Source of the DNA: Citrus sinensis | Taxonomy: Eukaryota; Streptophyta; Magnoliopsida; Sapindales; Rutaceae | Assembly: GCF_022201045.2 (NCBI RefSeq) | Contig: NC_068556.1 | Coordinates: 22,735,501 to 22,799,500 of the forward strand | Direction of reading: 5' to 3' | Length of the DNA: 64,000 nt | Part shown: positions 1 to 11,872 of the stretch, in pieces | Numbering within the stretch: the first letter of the stretch is position 1 | Layout: the number at the start of each line of letters is the position of its first letter | Notes under the pieces: generated by a model | Database searches by the model: none | What the model was told of the DNA's origin: nothing | The model's input: the letters and a program-made list of their open reading frames with translations, nothing else | Position numbers and translations under genes: made by a program

Positions 1-1125
1 TATATAGGTATTCTAAGTAATTATATAATATTAAATTATTTATAATCATAATTTATATTATGGTTATTTTTATAATATTTTTTATTAAAATTAGAGTCAT
101 TATAATAATTTTTAAAGTACAAATAACCCCATTCAAAGTAAAATTACAATTAGTTGACGTGTAGTTATGCCGCGATACTCTTCAAAGTATGTGAAGGCAC
201 TCAACCAAACTTAAATGAAAATTCAAAGGGAGTAGGTTTCATCATTTATCATCAATCAATGAATTGCTTGCGGATAAACTTTTGGTCTACTCAAAGGAAA
301 TGGTTGATATTTTCTTCGTCCATATCAGTGAGAAAGAAAGAGGGAGGAAAGATCATATAACAAATTGATTTGCTGGTCCTCCTCCTATTTTCTTGGATAG
401 ATAAATCTTACACATCTCAAGGACAATTTTGGATTCTAGATCTTTGAAAATTGTAATCCTGAATGGGAACCAAGTTAATGAAAGTATTTGTTTTCTTCCA
501 AAAAAAAAAAAATCACAATTATAAAAATTTGATAATCTTCTGCCAGGTTGGTGATGGCCAATTAATATTCGCATTAGCCCAGAAATTGTGGGGTTCTCCA
601 CCAACACTGTTCTTCTTTTGCAATATTAGATCACCTTTAAAAAAATACTAATAATAATTGTTTTTGAGTCCCAAAAACTCACAAACTGAGACAACGAATG
701 AACAATCATTGCATCTAAAAACACCTCATCCTCCTCCCCCAAACTGTGCACCGGATGAGCAATTATCCAATAATCATAATCACCGTAATCCTTCTCGATA
801 TCAAATTATTGAACATGAATAAGCAAGAAATTAACAGCTAAAATTGTCTTAAATAATTTGCGTACAACTTGATTTGAATATATTGTTGTAAGTAAATGTT
901 AAATCTTTCGCAATCGAGTGTAGTGAATAATTTTGTTGATGTTTTAAGTAATAATGTTAATTAATTTGAATAGTTTGAATAAGGATCCTTTTTGGAATTT
1001 TAAAGAGTGTTTAAAGTAAAAATTAAAATTTTTTAAAATTAACAAATAAAGTGTATAAAGCAATAGAATGTTTCAAAATATTTTTTGTAGTGCAAACAAC
1101 CCTATTCTAGCAATTTAAAGAAGAA
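1..1125. other. AT-rich intergenic DNA, no gene seen
   Basis: Low-complexity AT-rich sequence. No reading frame shows a recognisable domain or paired splice signals. The few short open frames look like chance. Confidence 0.6.
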
Positions 1126-1428
1126 ATTTTCTGAGTGGTCAGGGTTGCTGCCCTCCAAGTTGGAGGGCAGCAGTTCGAACCCCCCAAATGCATTGTGGGA
1201 GTATTTTTTTTCTCAATTAAATTTGAGTGAAGGCGGTCTTCTTCCTTACCCAAGTGTGAGGAGTAGACATCCCTCGAATATTTGTGAGGGTTAAAATCTG
1301 GACAGTGCTCCATTAGCATTGATGTAAGTTGGTTCCAGTAATAGTCTAATTTATAAATATCAGTTATAGTCTCATGTAATATGAGTTGTAATTTGAGCAA
1401 TAGTCTCATGTAATAAAAAAAAAAAATT
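1126..1428 (+). mobile_element. tRNA-derived SINE with poly(A) tail
   Basis: An RNA polymerase III-type head is visible. An A-box-like GAGTGGTCAGGGTTG lies near 1133-1147 and a B box GTTCGAACCC at 1173-1182, about 30 bases downstream. About 300 bp later the unit ends in a run of A at 1413-1426. The flanks AAATTTTCTG before and AAATTCTG after may be an imperfect target-site duplication. Between the boxes is a short hairpin, CTGCCCTCCAA / TTGGAGGGCAG. There is no coding capacity. Its body resembles that of the unit at 15.2-15.5 kb (shared GACATCCC and TTTGTGAG motifs), so both probably belong to one family. The family name is not known to me. Confidence 0.7.
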
Positions 1429-3900
1429 CTGTAAACATAACTAAAGTGGGCTTAGTAATGAATGGCTTATAAACAGAAGGCTTGAGGGCCGTAGAGTGTC
1501 AGCAAGCCCATTACTATAAAATCGAATTCTCTAAGGCAAGAGAACAATTTTTCGAAGTTGGAAAGTTCTATATAGACCTGCTTCGAGTTCAAAGGTCCTT
1601 AAGCCCTGCAGAGCTCATTGGCTCCTGGGCTTTCCAGCAAGTGAGCGTTTTGGGCTTGAGTGTCATAACGGCGTGTTTGCTTACGCAAAACGATCTTGCT
1701 CGCCATTATTAAGGGTGAGACCGACATGACATCTCAAACTCTATGGTTCCAAATTTATCTTGTCGGATTCATCCCGCATCGCATTCGAACTGTGGACCCA
1801 AATTCTTGCGTCAACAAGATTAAATAAATCCAAATAAAGTCCTGACGCTCCACTTGACGATTAAAAATCGAAACGTGAGGTTGAGAATTGATGATGACCT
1901 CCGCGCTTTGTCGCAGGCAAGAGGCAACCTCTTTTCACGTCAATTTCTCATCTTACATTTCACTAAAGCTACTCCAGCTGATGTAACCCAACTGCTGTTA
2001 GTGCCGGCTTGGATTTTCCACTGGGCAAGAGAGGATTTTCTTTTGTTTTTTTTTTTGTGCGATTATTGAACAGAAATCGGAATTGATAAAAATTAATATA
2101 AGTTAGAATGAGAATAGAGAATATAAATCTGAATAAATTATTTATTTAAAGTGTAAGAATTAAAATCGAAATGAATTCGATTGAAATTAATGTGCTTTTG
2201 TCATAGAATCGGAATTAAAATGAGTTAAATCATTACGAATTATTAAAAAATCCTTAAATAACTATGGTCATAATTATTATATTGTATTTTGATTATTGTG
2301 ATTATTTACTTAAAAATATAATTATTAATAATTATTTTTAATAATATATTAATTAATTATAAAAACTATTATCATTATTATATTATTAACAATAAATTTT
2401 TTTATCATTAATAGTAGTAGTAGTAGTAATTATTATTATTATCATCATCATCATCATCATATCAGAACCTTGGCCGTTGGAGACAAAATCGAGATGGCCC
2501 AACGAGGATGAAACTAGTAACCAGCCACAGCTCCACAACTTTAGACCAACGATGAAGAAGATGGTGACTAATTTGGCTGTGATGGTGCAGCTGAATGCGA
2601 GGCTTAGGGATTTGCTACTCTCTTTTTTTTTTCTGCTATTTATATTTTTTAATTCAAATGAGGACATTTTCAAAATATTAAAATTTTAAAAAGGGCAAAA
2701 TAATCAGTTATGAGAATGAGAGGCAATTCTCACCTCCCCTCTTGAGAATAAATTTTTCATTTTCTATTTCAAATTGGGATGGACCTCAAGATTCTAATTT
2801 TTGCTTCCGGCCTCAATTTTACAAATTAAATTCTACCAATGATTTTGATTCTACATTTCAATTTCTCAATCTAAAAAGTAATCTCACCATTAATGTTGTT
2901 TCGTTGAAACTTAGTAGAGTTTTTTAGAATAAAAAATTATTATTATTACTTCATTGGAAAAAAAATGTACGAATTTAAATTTTTAAGGGACCTTAGATTG
3001 TAATAGCAGAATTAAAAGTTTAAAACCAGATTCATACCTACATTTATAAGTGTGGACATTGCGTAAAATTTCATATTATAAAATAATTTCCCATCCACTC
3101 AATTATTGTTAAATTTATAAAAAAAATGATAACATTCTCTCCATTCATAAATTTGCCAATCAATCTTTTCATCCACACATAAACCAAATTCAAGCGGCAG
3201 ATTGATTGCAATTTATGCCAATTTTTTTTTTTTCGTCATGACTCAATTTTTTTTCACTTTTGGAAAGGTACACGCTCCCAAATTTAAGGGCACATTAATT
3301 AAATTGCCCCATTCTCATGACACCCACCCCACCCTATCCTATCTTGCTTCCACGTTGGCATGAGATTCTTATTATAAAATCAAACCGGGGAAATTATTTA
3401 TTTAATTATTTATCTTTCTTTTCAGAAGATCGACTTCAAAGAGGCAGTAAAATGTGATGAAATCTTGACCCGAGCAAATTAATTAATGCCCATATGAAAA
3501 ATAGCTGCTACCAGCCATGATCTCATTGTGCATATACATGCTTTAATTGTTGGCTTTTTATATGTCAGTGTATGAATTTAAAAACAAAATTTTATTAAAT
3601 TTTTATCTAATTTTTTTTTTTACAAATTATTATTTTTAAAATACAGTTAAAATTAATTATTTTAAAAGTTAGAACATCAAAATATTAAATGCTTGGGCGT
3701 TACAGAACTTTGCACCACACAAACAATTAGCCTGCCATCGATACGGCATACCAATATCATAATATGACTTGATTGCGACAAAATTTTGCATCTTCCTCCA
3801 GCTGCCGTCTCTCAACCTCTCACATTAAATGTCCTTTTAATTAGCACTTTCCCTATCACCTACGGTGGCAACTTTCCTTTTTCCATATTCCCACGCCAGT
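1429..3900. other. Intergenic region upstream of CASP-like gene
   Basis: Mostly AT-rich. Two less AT-rich islands, about 1480-2030 and 2470-2620, contain short open frames without recognisable motifs. The second could encode a 70-residue peptide but has no supporting signal. I see no confident gene here. Confidence 0.5.
2413..2460. repeat. Compound trinucleotide microsatellite
   Basis: Consecutive TAG, TTA and TCA trinucleotide runs form a compound simple repeat that is probably length-polymorphic. Confidence 0.85.
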
Positions 3901-3912
3901 CTGTTTCGCTCT

Positions 3913-3921
3913 CTATTTAAA
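3913..3921 (+). promoter_or_regulatory. Probable TATA box of the CASP-like gene
   Basis: CTATTTAAA lies about 110 bases before the chosen start codon at 4024. It is in the right place for a plant TATA box with a short 5' UTR. Position and consensus are the only evidence. Confidence 0.45.
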
Positions 3922-4023
3922 GCTCCATTTGACCCTTATCACTTCAGTGAATGTGTTCATTTGTTGACAAAATTCTCTATTCTTTGAAGGGTTACTTGTC
4001 TGTTTGTTTCTTGGGAATTTGGA

Positions 4024-5670
4024 ATGGATGGGCTGGAGGGAAAGTCAGAGGTTGCAGGAAATTATAAGAGAAAGCTGAATCATGGTGATTTGAGTCTGAG
4101 GGTATTGGCCTTGGCGCTAACACTTGTCGCAGCAATAGTTCTTGGAGTTGGTAAGCAAAATAAGGTTGTTCCACTCAAGATTATACCAACTTTGCCTCCT
4201 GTTAATGTTGCAGTCACCGCTAAGTGGCAGTACTCTTCTGCTTTTGTGTAAGTTCTTTGATCCCTCGCTGTTAACACTTGACACCCCATGCATGCTTGAA
4301 TAAGAGAGTCGTTTGTGACTTCAGTGTGTGTATTTTATTCGTTTGATTTTCAAGTTCAATTACTATGAGATTATTAACCTGTATGCATAAAAATTACAAA
4401 TATGAGTAAGTGGGTTCGATAATTGGTGGGATGAGTGTCATGTTTAAAGAAGTACATGGGGTAGATTTTTCTTCTGAATAATTTTTTTTGAAATCACATC
4501 TAACTTATTCTAGCCTCAAAACATTAGGACTGATTCCAAAGGAAATTATCTAGTTATGGATTTCAATGTATTTATGGGTATAACTATTAAAAAATAAAAA
4601 ATATATATATTTGTAAAGTAATTATAGGACCATTCCTTAAAAAAAAGGTTTTTATAGGATTTTTTTAAATAATAAATTAGATTTTTTATAGGATTCTTAA
4701 GTCGTCCTTGAAATTAATGAACATGTAAATATAGTATGTTACGTAAATGATAAATAAGATTGTGACTTTGTATCAATAATTTTCAGCAAAATGCAAATAT
4801 TAATAATACAATTGTTGATTATTGTTGACACAATATTCATAACGTATATTTGTAATTATTTTTTTTCCCTAAATGTATATTATCAACATAACTAACATAT
4901 TCATCCGAGTACAGCTGCCGGTTACAACGCCGAACCGTCACTCTTATCCTTTGCTTTTAGCTATTTAATAGACCAGTCACATCATCAACGCCTTTATTAA
5001 ACAACCGCGTTACTTCGTATTATCATCAAACTAACCCACGTGGCAACCTTTAATTTAATGATGTGAAACTGATAGATTATTTCTCACATCGATTGATTGG
5101 TAAACATAATATTATTATTTATTTTTTTTTGAGAGGACATAATATTATTATTTAATTGTAGGCATTCGGGGCTTGTGGCCATTTTCGAACTACTTTATTT
5201 TATCGACCACCTTAGTTTCCATTCTAATAAGATAAGAGGTTAAAATATAATTTAAGCTTTGCCCTATTTCCCCATCTTTTCAAGAAAAAAAAAAAATTGT
5301 AATATTCATAATTTAACCACTTTTTGGCAGGTTCAATGTGGTGTCAAATGCCATAGCATGCTCATACGCAGCAATCTCTCTACTCCTTTTGTTGGCTGAC
5401 AAGAATGGAAACAAGGGCTTGGCTATGTTGATCCTTCTTCTTGACCTAGCAATGGTAGCGCTGCTCTTTTCGGCCAACGGCGCCGCTGGTGCCGTCGGCC
5501 TCGTGGGCTACCAGGGGAATTCGCATGTGCAATGGAGAAAGGTGTGCGACGTTTTTGGGGAATTTTGCAGCCACGTTGCAGTCGCAGTTGTTCTCTCTCT
5601 CCTTGGTTCACTGGCTTTCTTCTTGCTAGTTGCCTTGGCTGCAATGAGAATTCTCAAGAAAACCAACTAG
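4024..5670 (+). CDS. CASP-like membrane protein, CASPL1E type
   Basis: Two exons, 4024-4247 and 5331-5670, join across a 1083-bp intron (GTAAGT...GCAG) to give 187 residues, the usual CASPL length. Four membrane segments are visible at about residues 24-42, 73-95, 105-122 and 156-179. The family-typical Arg is at the start of TM1 (R26) and the Asp in TM3 (D113). After TM1 come VGKQ-KVV and IPTLPP, and the C-terminal half has a VCxxFGxFC motif. These match Arabidopsis CASPL1E proteins as I recall them. CASPL proteins are MARVEL-like plasma-membrane proteins; true CASPs scaffold Casparian strip assembly, but the 1E group has no settled role. The start codon is the first ATG after a TATA-like box, and the N-terminus is short and cytosolic-looking. 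The subgroup is less certain than the family. Confidence 0.93.
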
Positions 5671-6064
5671 AATCAATAATTTGCATGTTCCTTAGGGAAC
5701 CCTTATGCTAATTAATTTGGTTTGGTTTGGTTTATTTTCTTCACTAAGCGACTTATTATGAACTTCGAGACAATGAGGCTAGTTTCTGTATATCTATCAA
5801 CCTTTGGAATTTGCCCAAAAAAATGAATATGAAGACTGGAAACTTTTCTGGATTTGCAGAGTAATTTTAACACTTGCAACATTTACTAGATATATGTTGT
5901 GACAAGTTAGACTTTGCACATTACAATCACGACTTTCAATGTATACAAGTGTTAAATCTCAGGGAACCTGGTGTTTGCCACCTTACTACTGTTGACACTG
6001 GCTGCAAGTATGTAATATTAAGAGATTCCCTATGATTATGATGTTGTCACTCGGTCATGAGAGC
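5671..6064. other. Convergent 3' intergenic interval
   Basis: About 390 bp between the CASP-like stop codon (+) and the YqgF-like stop codon (-). It is AT-rich and probably made up of the two 3' UTRs. Confidence 0.6.
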
Positions 6065-8192
6065 TTAATTTATGATGGGACGCAATACATTCGCTTTCAG
6101 ATTCACCTTCCTGTTCGCGTTATCCAGGTACTCCTGCAAATGTGAAAGTTTAGATAGATGCAACTCTAAGGTTAGAATGGTGACCCTGGAAACAAGTGAA
6201 CTGACAGAAAGAAAAATGGAAATAGGCATTTCAAACAATGGACATAACTTTCAAACTAAAATTTCAACCATTAAAAAGGTATTACTTGATTCAACTAATG
6301 CTACAGTTTGAATTACCAACCGTCAAATTGCTAGTCCTCATAGATAATAAGTTGATCGATCATTTACACTGTTTTTCTTGAGATTTGAGATAAACTCAGA
6401 TTGCATTATAATGCAACCCACTGTTCTAGAGAAAAACTAATGAAAGTTACACATGATAGGGATGAATAGAAAGGAACCTGCAATATCCCAACAGCAGCAA
6501 ACTTGTCAAGTATCGTCTTATGCTCAACTGGGTGCAAATCCAAAGGATTCAATAGCAATTCCACACCCTGTGAAGAAAAATAAACCGTCAGATTCTGTAA
6601 TTTGTATGATCAAATTCAGAAAATTTTATAACAATAAAGCATAAGCATGATAAAAATAAATAAATGGGAAAAACTTTTTTTGGCACTGTTATCCAACCTA
6701 ATTCTGTGGATTGGTTATTCTTTGAAAGCTTTCATATAAAAAAATTTGATCCAAATTTTCATTGGGTTACAACAGAGCAGAATGAATTTGTACACTTCCA
6801 AACATAGGACATCTTTTGATTCACAAACTACCTAGCAACTGAAGTGAGTTATAACCTGTTGCATGTGCTTCTAAGATATGCTTGAGTGAAAAAATCCCAC
6901 ACAACACTCACCTTTGACGTAAAACCCTCATTCCAATATGCGTACTTCATATCTTCAAGTTTTTTGGTTGCAGAAAGGTCGTCTATAAAAAGCTTCACTT
7001 GCACAGCCTGATCAAAACAAGAAAAAGATTATAATCAGAAGGGATCACATAAGATATGACATTGACAAATAGAGAGATAGAAGAAACTCACATCAGCTGC
7101 ATTCTGTTGTCTATTAAAGGGATAACCTACAATGAAGCCCTCTAGATTAAATTCAGAGATCTGTATAAACACAATAGGAGCATGGATAAGTAGAATTTTA
7201 AAGTTGCCAAGGTTAAAAAACATACCATTTTGCATACGCTCTCAGATATAAGCACACTCAGTAATGTACCACATTAATCACGCATGGATAGGTGCAGCAA
7301 AACACATATTAAACCGAACAGAGTGGTGATATATATGTTTAAAAGGTAGCATATGCTCCACAAAGTAATTACGTAACTAGACTTCAAGATCATTGAGACT
7401 TGAAACAAAAGGTAAAGCATCATAAGTATATTGTTTTTAAGTCTTTGAAAATAAGTGAGGATTATATTCTATTTTTGTGGTTTATTTTTTGATGGACAGA
7501 GCCAAGAAAAACACCAGAATATAAATCACAAATCCCTAAAAAAGTGGACAATTAATCATTACTCAACCACATATGTTAACACTGGATCACGGGATGAGAA
7601 ACCTTTTAGCCTTTCAACAAGAAGTTTATCAATCAGAAGTAAAATTGCAATTTCCAAATGACATAACGATTCGGTGTACACTAACAATATTTTCCATGGA
7701 TTATTACCTACAAGTGCTTCTCGTCCTACACCCCAAAGGAGATCAAACTCTCAAAAATGACTACGCTAACTACTAAAACATGAAAAAGGGAAAAAAAAGA
7801 AAAATACAGAGAAATGAACTTACCAGGCTTCGAAAATCCTCAGCCATCAAATCTATAGTGTTCTTTTTCCTTAGCAAAACGCTGCGGCATTGAGAATAAT
7901 CCATGTAATAAACATAATAAGAAAAAGAATTAAAAAAAGTAAAGAGCCATCTTGATTAGAAATCAAATTATAACATTCAGAGTTCAAGAACAACTCTAAC
8001 TTTGTTGATATTAAAATATTCATATGCAGTAAGAAAATTATACCTTAAAGGTGATGCAATTTTGTTCTTAGGGTCTGAAATAGATAGCCCAACATACTTA
8101 TCACCAACATCCAAACCAAGGAACCGACCACGTTTTGATACTTTTCTCTTCAGCATTTGCTCGAACAATCTCAACGGCTTCACGTACTTCAT
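6065..8192 (-). CDS. YqgF/RuvX-like RNase H-fold nuclease (putative pre-16S rRNA nuclease)
   Basis: Six exons on the minus strand, 8192-8044, 7881-7824, 7160-7092, 7007-6912, 6567-6478 and 6133-6065, give 176 residues. Every junction is GT-AG and keeps frame. Features: LGLDVGDKYVGLSISDP at 25-41 holds the first catalytic Asp (D28), GFIVGYPFNRQQ near 76-87 is the YqgF core, YWNEGFTS at 116-123 replaces the usual DER-type motif, and LDKFAAVGILQEYLD at 144-158 holds the last acidic residue (D145). Bacterial YqgF trims the 16S rRNA 5' end and belongs to the Holliday-junction-resolvase fold group; plant relatives are uncharacterised and may act in an organelle. There is no obvious transit peptide. 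Asp-to-Asn at 118 is an oddity next to the retained E119. An in-frame ATG four codons upstream (8204) is an alternative start; the chosen start begins MKYVKPL as in the Arabidopsis relative I recall. Confidence 0.9.
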
Positions 8193-10084
8193 CTGCAATT
8201 CCATCCATTAGAGGCAATATTGAATCTTTTATCAAATATTGAAGCATACACGATACCCAGTAGGGCAATGTTAAGATGAAGTAATCCAAAGTTTCTAATC
8301 TATGCTTATTTTTCAGCGTGGCATTTTCACAGACAGTTGGTGGACACAAAATTTGGAAGATACGCAACGACGAAGGTTAAATGAATGAGTGTCTTATACC
8401 TTTTAAGAAAAATAATATTAATTATTAATTATGTGAGAATTGAGAACTGAAAAATGAAAATGAAAAACTTTCTGACGGTTATGAGACGCGCGGCGCGGGA
8501 GGCGACTGGTGAGTGCGAAGGAAATGACTGAGCGCAGCGGGTTGGTTAGTTCAGTGAAGGCCTGATTACAAACAACCTAGTATTCCATTTTCCATTTTGT
8601 GATGGCTAAAATGTCAAATTAGTGGTCTCGAAAATTTATTTGTGGGTAATTCAATTTCATAATCATTCACAGGTGTGGAACAGTGGAAGTTTCCTTTTTC
8701 TTTTAATGCGGACAAGCAATGTGATTTAATAAAGTTAATTTGTAGGGTCTGATTATATTGAAAGAGTGTTATTATTTATTCTGAATTCTTGTCCTAAATT
8801 TGTGCTCTGAAAGTCAAAACGCACCGTTTGGTTTGGTAAGGGAAAGCGGAAAGTAAATGAAACCAAACCAAACGGTGCGTTTTGGCTTTCGGTGCGTAAA
8901 TTCAGGGTTAGAATTCGAGGTAAATAGCTTTTCTCATATTAGAATCGCTATAAGATAAAATGTACTTTCATAATTATACAATCAAAATTATAATAAACTT
9001 TTTATTATTTATTACTTTACGTGTGTGTCAATGATTCGTATTATATTTTAAAGCAACTCTAAAATAGTTATAGTATAATTTTTAATATACTATAAAGGGT
9101 TGTGGTGTATTCACACCGACTCTATTAAACCGCACAACTTAATAAAATAACGTGTTTGCTTAATAATAATAATAATAATAATAATAAGGACCCCTTGTTA
9201 GAGTACGACTCTACAATTTGATTCAAGTAAAATTTTAAAATCTACTTGAAAAACTTTATTTTAATTAAAATTGATTTCTGTGGAATTGTGGCTGACTGTC
9301 AATTTGTCACCTAACTTACTTGTCCATTGCCCCGACTCGAAGTTGCACCATTAAAATGTCACCCTTTGCTCGTTTAATCCATGCGATTTCAATACACAAA
9401 TCTTTCCCACATCTTTCTACTTTTCTCTCAATACATTACAAACTAATAATTTCAATTCTATTTATAAAAATCGTCTTCTAGTACTCATTAACAAAAAGTA
9501 TATAAAAATATTACCTTATTTCTTGATCTGCAATAATTCATTTAAATCTAAAACTGGAGAGAAAAAAAAATTCTAAAATGAAGAACACACAGTCTATAAT
9601 TATTCAAATTGGCTCCCTTCCCTTCCTTAAGATATTGTCTTCAAAATTGCTTCTTCCTTCTAGGTAGAACTGACCCATCAAATATTAACCGAACTTTAAC
9701 AGACTCTTGACTTACAAAATAAGTATCATCGAGCCACACAATTACAAGTGTCCGAGCTTGTGACATTCTGATGAACATCTTTTCAAAAACATATAATATG
9801 ACTATCAAAAAGAAATTGTTCCTAATTTGTTATGCATACAATACATTTGTAGTCGGAAGTCTTTCTCCCTAATTGACCATAGAACTTGTGAATATGGTGG
9901 TAGTATTATATAATACAGTAATCGACAATAATCCATGGCCCTTACCCTGCTGAAACTCTTTTTCCTTATAAGAATGTCCGAATGAAAAAGTGACCATGAC
10001 ACCAAATTTTTTTCATAAATTTTACGTCCACTTGAAGACAGAATTGTGAGAGAAAAAAAAAAAAAAAAAAGTCCACATTATATT
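8193..10084. other. Intergenic region with foldback element and AAT repeat
   Basis: Probable 5' UTR and promoter of the YqgF-like gene to about 8570. After that comes AT-rich spacer holding the foldback at 8.8 kb and an AAT microsatellite near 9163-9187. No gene was recognised. Confidence 0.5.
8770..8930. repeat. Small foldback (MITE-like) element
   Basis: Arms 8783-8836 and 8863-8916 are inverted copies around a 26-base loop. The inner part is nearly perfect: CGCACCGTTTGGTTTGG pairs with CCAAACCAAACGGTGCG. The outer part is more diverged and ends in GAATTC on both sides, with weaker pairing beyond. There is no coding capacity. The CGCACCGTT motif recurs in the terminal repeats of the element at 47.9-49.0 kb. 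Confidence 0.75.
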
Positions 10085-10327
10085 CAAGTTGAGCAGGTTG
10101 AGCAAACATTGTGCTTCCCCGATATACAAAAATGTGCAAACAAACTATAATGGTCTTCTTAGAAAGATCCAACAGCTGGGTTCTTAAAATATATCCGAAA
10201 CTAGAATGCTCCATCAAATTTTATAAGAACTTTATTTTTCCTCAATTACATAGCTGAGTTTACCCTCTGATCAAAAGACAAGTTGAGCAGGTTGAGGAAA
10301 CATTGTGCTTCCCAGATGTATAAAAAT
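10085..10327. repeat. Duplicated ~49-bp segment, mTERF-tail derived
   Basis: The segment 10085-10133 (beginning CAAGTTGAGCAGG) recurs at 10279-10327 with a few substitutions. The second copy ends exactly at the left edge of the retroelement at 10327. On the minus strand both copies could be translated as a degraded C-terminal tail of the mTERF pseudogene next door, so they look like a local duplication of that gene's end. Confidence 0.65.
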
Positions 10328-10790
10328 GTCATGACCCAACCCAGACCGGGCAAGATATTGTCCGCTTTGGGCCTTAACAAGGCCCGCACGGATTTGTTCT
10401 TGGGGCGCCCATACACCCCAAAACGCGTCTAGACAATTAAGGTGTGGATCACCCCTTATAAACCCAGCATCTCTCCCGTGCTTTGCCGATGTGGGATTCG
10501 CCTAGGGTGTTACATTATGGTATCAGAGCGGCTCCGCGTGTCCTCTTGAGCGATGGTGGGGCAAACCTCAACGAGGACGCTGAGTCCCCAAGGGGGGGTG
10601 TATGTAACACCCTAGGCGAATCCCACATCGGCAAAGCACGGGAGAGATGCTGGGTTTATAAGGGGTGATCCACACCTTAATTGTCTAGACGCGTTTTGGG
10701 ATGTATGGGCGCCCCAAGAACAAATCCGTGCGGGTCTTGTTAAGGCCCAAAGCGGACAATATCTTACCAGGTCTGGGTTGGGTCATGACA
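10327..10790. mobile_element. TRIM-like retroelement with inverted terminal repeats
   Basis: Two 188-bp arms, 10327-10514 and 10603-10790, are inverted copies with four differences that I count. Each arm starts TG and ends CA, as LTRs do. The 88-bp centre begins, three bases after the left arm, with the primer-binding site TGGTATCAGAGC and ends with a purine tract AAGGGGGGG just before the right arm. AAAAA flanks both sides (10322-10326 and 10791-10795) as a possible 5-bp target duplication, though in A-rich DNA. Normal TRIM elements have direct repeats; here they face each other, so a transcript would fold into a long hairpin. Each arm carries CCCACATCGGC and a TATA-like TTTATAAGG in the right-arm sense. 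There is no coding capacity. It sits inside an mTERF pseudogene. The arms and flanks are seen directly; the element class is inferred. Confidence 0.8.
10518..10529 (+). other. Primer-binding site (initiator tRNA-Met)
   Basis: TGGTATCAGAGC is the standard plant LTR-retrotransposon primer-binding site, complementary to the 3' end of initiator tRNA-Met. Its place three bases after the left repeat is what an LTR element would show. Confidence 0.8.
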
Positions 10791-11345
10791 AAAAATCTCT
10801 ACAAGAAGGTTTTTTCAGGATACTTTAATAACGTACAGCTAGTACTCTCCTTGGTCAAACCTCTCGATAACAAAAACTAAAGTACTGCACATCTGGGAAT
10901 AATCTTCTTCTTGAGACCCAGAGTAATAACAATGGAACATCTAGTAATAACTAATGATTTGCAACCCATTTTGTTCGCAAAAATATCTATTGCTGCCATA
11001 TTCTTATCAGTGGATGCAATCGTATGCCAAGGATACATTTTAAAAGCAGCTAAAACCTCCTCCGCAGACCAACCCCACCTCTTATAAAGATCAAGTTTTC
11101 TTTCCCACGGGGATTTACTAAATAAAACTTTTGCTAGAATTGCTGAAACAAACTGTAATCTCAAAGGATTGATACCCATCTCTCTTATAACTACTATTTT
11201 CTCCTTAAAAAGGGTTTCGGATTCGTAAAGAATACTCGGGGCCAAGAATCAATCAACTTAGCAATTTTTTAATTGGCCACACCACAATCTTGCAAAATTT
11301 TAATATTGGGTACCAAATAATATCCAACGCACCGTCTTGTATTGG
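10791..11345 (-). pseudogene. mTERF-family pseudogene, broken by retroelement
   Basis: Minus-strand translation gives a run typical of plant organellar mTERF proteins, including VPNIKILQDCGV, KLIDSWPRVFF, VVIREMGINPL, ERKLDLYKRWGWS, EEVLAAFKMYPW and LLKYPEKTF. mTERF repeats bind organellar DNA or RNA and act in transcription or splicing. This copy cannot work. There is a stop after GVAN, a one-base frameshift before LFKEK, a TAG after RCAVL where the family has Gln, another TAG near TFL, and then the 464-bp retroelement. Degraded remains of the C-terminal tail continue at 10326-10085. The N-terminal half is missing. An intact parental copy is expected elsewhere in the genome. Confidence 0.85.
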
Positions 11346-11872
11346 ACTCTTTTTAGTTTTAGAGAGCAAGACACTGTTGACTTAGGCTGGGCCATAAACA
11401 ATTTTATCGCGGAATTGGCCATTAGTTAATGATTTGCGGAAAATCTTGTTTTTTTTTCACAAACTAAATTAAATTACTTGTTTTCACCGAACAGTAAATT
11501 AAATCCTCCTTAAACTTAATTATAATTTTTGTTACTTATGTCTCTTCATCATTCTTGATTGTTGCAATAGAAGGTTAATTTGATCATCTTTGAACGTTGA
11601 ATAGAAGACTGATTTGACCATTTTACACATAGGATGAAAATGACCAAAATCTTGCGTTATAATGTTTTAACTAATACTAGAGATCCACATCTGTTTGTAT
11701 ATTTAAGCAAATATCACTGGAGATCCATGTATTCTTGTCCATATTTCTTTCTAATATCAAATTTTTTGATAAATTCCATGTGATTAATTTGCATTTAGTT
11801 TGTTTTAATGGTAAAGAGTTTTTATAGTGGTACAATATATGATTACTGTCAAGCTATAACATGAAAAAGAAT
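11346..11872. other. Intergenic spacer
   Basis: AT-rich sequence between the mTERF pseudogene and the CACTA element. The first 30 bases or so may still be mTERF-derived. Nothing else was recognised. Confidence 0.5.

Noticed and set aside
1133-1182. Possible tRNA gene from the A and B boxes
   Set aside because: No cloverleaf can be drawn and the unit continues to a poly(A) tail, so a SINE fits better.
2477-2689. 70-codon plus frame next to a microsatellite
   Set aside because: Ends in a low-complexity Phe/Leu run, no family recognised, no promoter or splice support.
8101-8367. 88-codon minus frame overlapping exon 1 of the YqgF-like gene
   Set aside because: It overlaps the conserved MKYVKPL...LGLDVGDKYVGL exon in another frame and shows no conserved motif.
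9966-10217. 83-codon minus frame containing a Phe run
   Set aside because: It runs through a poly(A) stretch and the duplicated mTERF tail; not a gene.
10483-10668. 61-codon open frame across the retroelement core
   Set aside because: It spans the inverted repeats and primer-binding site and has no domain; it is a by-product of the repeat structure.
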